From Riptortus pedestris (taxonomy: Eukaryota > Arthropoda > Insecta > Hemiptera > Alydidae): a DNA stretch of 64,000 nucleotides. The notes below the pieces were generated by a model that was not told the DNA's origin, did no database searches, and saw only the letters and a list, made by a program, of their open reading frames with translations. Location: contig CM032231.1 of assembly GCA_019009955.1 (NCBI GenBank), positions 38,430,001 through 38,494,000 of the forward strand. Reading direction: 5' to 3'. Positions 63,556 through 64,000 of the stretch are shown piece by piece (positions within the stretch are counted from its first letter, which is position 1; each line of letters opens with the position of its first letter). Position numbers and translations under genes: made by a program.

Positions 63556-63730
63556 TACTCCCGTCCACAGTACGGTAGTATGGCAAACGGGCGGTTATCT
63601 ACCAGAATACATTCTTTTTCTTGACAGAGAAGAACAGAGGATTTTTATTTAGAGAACTTTTATTTACATTCCTTATGGGAGTCGAGCCTACGACTCTAGG
63701 TTCACTATGTGTTTTACGGACAACTCCTTA
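63556..63730 (-). mobile_element. SINE copy, decayed
   Basis: The minus strand retains GTCGTAGGCTCGACTCCCAT (B box region), the CTAAATAAAAATCCTC segment and a degraded GATAACCGCCCG block. Confidence 0.65.
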
Positions 63731-64000
63731 ATTAATATGGCCAATCAGTGAAGAACAATATAGGGGTCGTTTTATGATCTCTTTATGAAACTACAGATGT
63801 ACAGTGAATACGTTCACACCTCATTATGCTGCTAAACGCCTCGTTGCTTATGAACACAACCTCTCACAAAAATATGAGCAAAAACCTAAAAATATTATAG
63901 AGTATTTGATAGTAAATTAATTTTTACCAATACCTGAAGAAAAATAACAGCCTAAAGCAATATAAACTTTTTTAGTTGTTGTTTAAACTTTTTCTGTTAA

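Overview
The window looks like a piece of an AT-rich arthropod, probably insect, nuclear genome. The reasons are: one spliced animal gene with GT/AG introns, tRNA-derived SINEs with small-unit AAT tails, canonical Helitron ends, Tc1/mariner-type inverted-repeat elements, and long AT-rich stretches without coding signal. No bacterial genes, rRNA genes, CRISPR arrays or complete tRNA genes were seen. The species cannot be named from the sequence.

The one gene that can be supported is on the minus strand between 46942 and 35649. It encodes the middle of a HECW-type (NEDL) HECT E3 ubiquitin ligase. Eight exons join in one continuous frame with matching intron phases, giving about 782 residues: the end of the N-terminal HECW_N domain, a long Ser/Pro/Glu-rich linker, WW1, the helical region, WW2, a Pro-rich joint, and the conserved block before the HECT domain. 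The first exons (higher coordinates) and the HECT exons (lower coordinates) were not found here. The C2 domain that vertebrate HECW proteins carry between HECW_N and WW1 is absent: exon 2 runs from HECW_N to WW1 without it.

Everything else is intron, intergenic DNA and transposon debris. The dominant family is a 0.55-0.85 kb non-coding element present in about two dozen full or partial copies on both strands, concentrated at 5-21 kb, 25-27 kb, 47-51 kb and 55-61 kb. It starts GTCCGTCACGCAGGGGCTGC, ends ATCTGCTAA, has subterminal inverted repeats (AGCAGATTTCCC / GGGAAATCTGCT), a 3' palindrome, and often a central (AT)n microsatellite. This resembles Helentron-derived HINE/DINE-1 elements. Two canonical non-autonomous Helitrons (5'-TC, 3' hairpin plus CTAG) sit inside copies of it. 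A copy also sits inside another copy, and two copies lie head to tail.

Other elements are: about a dozen copies of a tRNA-Leu-like SINE, one with a 13-bp target duplication 53 bp from a HECW splice acceptor; an internally deleted Tc1-like element that keeps the transposase helix-turn-helix; a small Tc1/mariner MITE; two foldback elements; twin hairpins in a HECW intron; and a decayed LINE fragment. Three short open stretches remain unexplained: a pseudo-exon-like segment at 35040-35208 (+), an orphan terminal-exon-like segment at 22975-23087 (-), and a GC-rich open frame at 596-823 (+).
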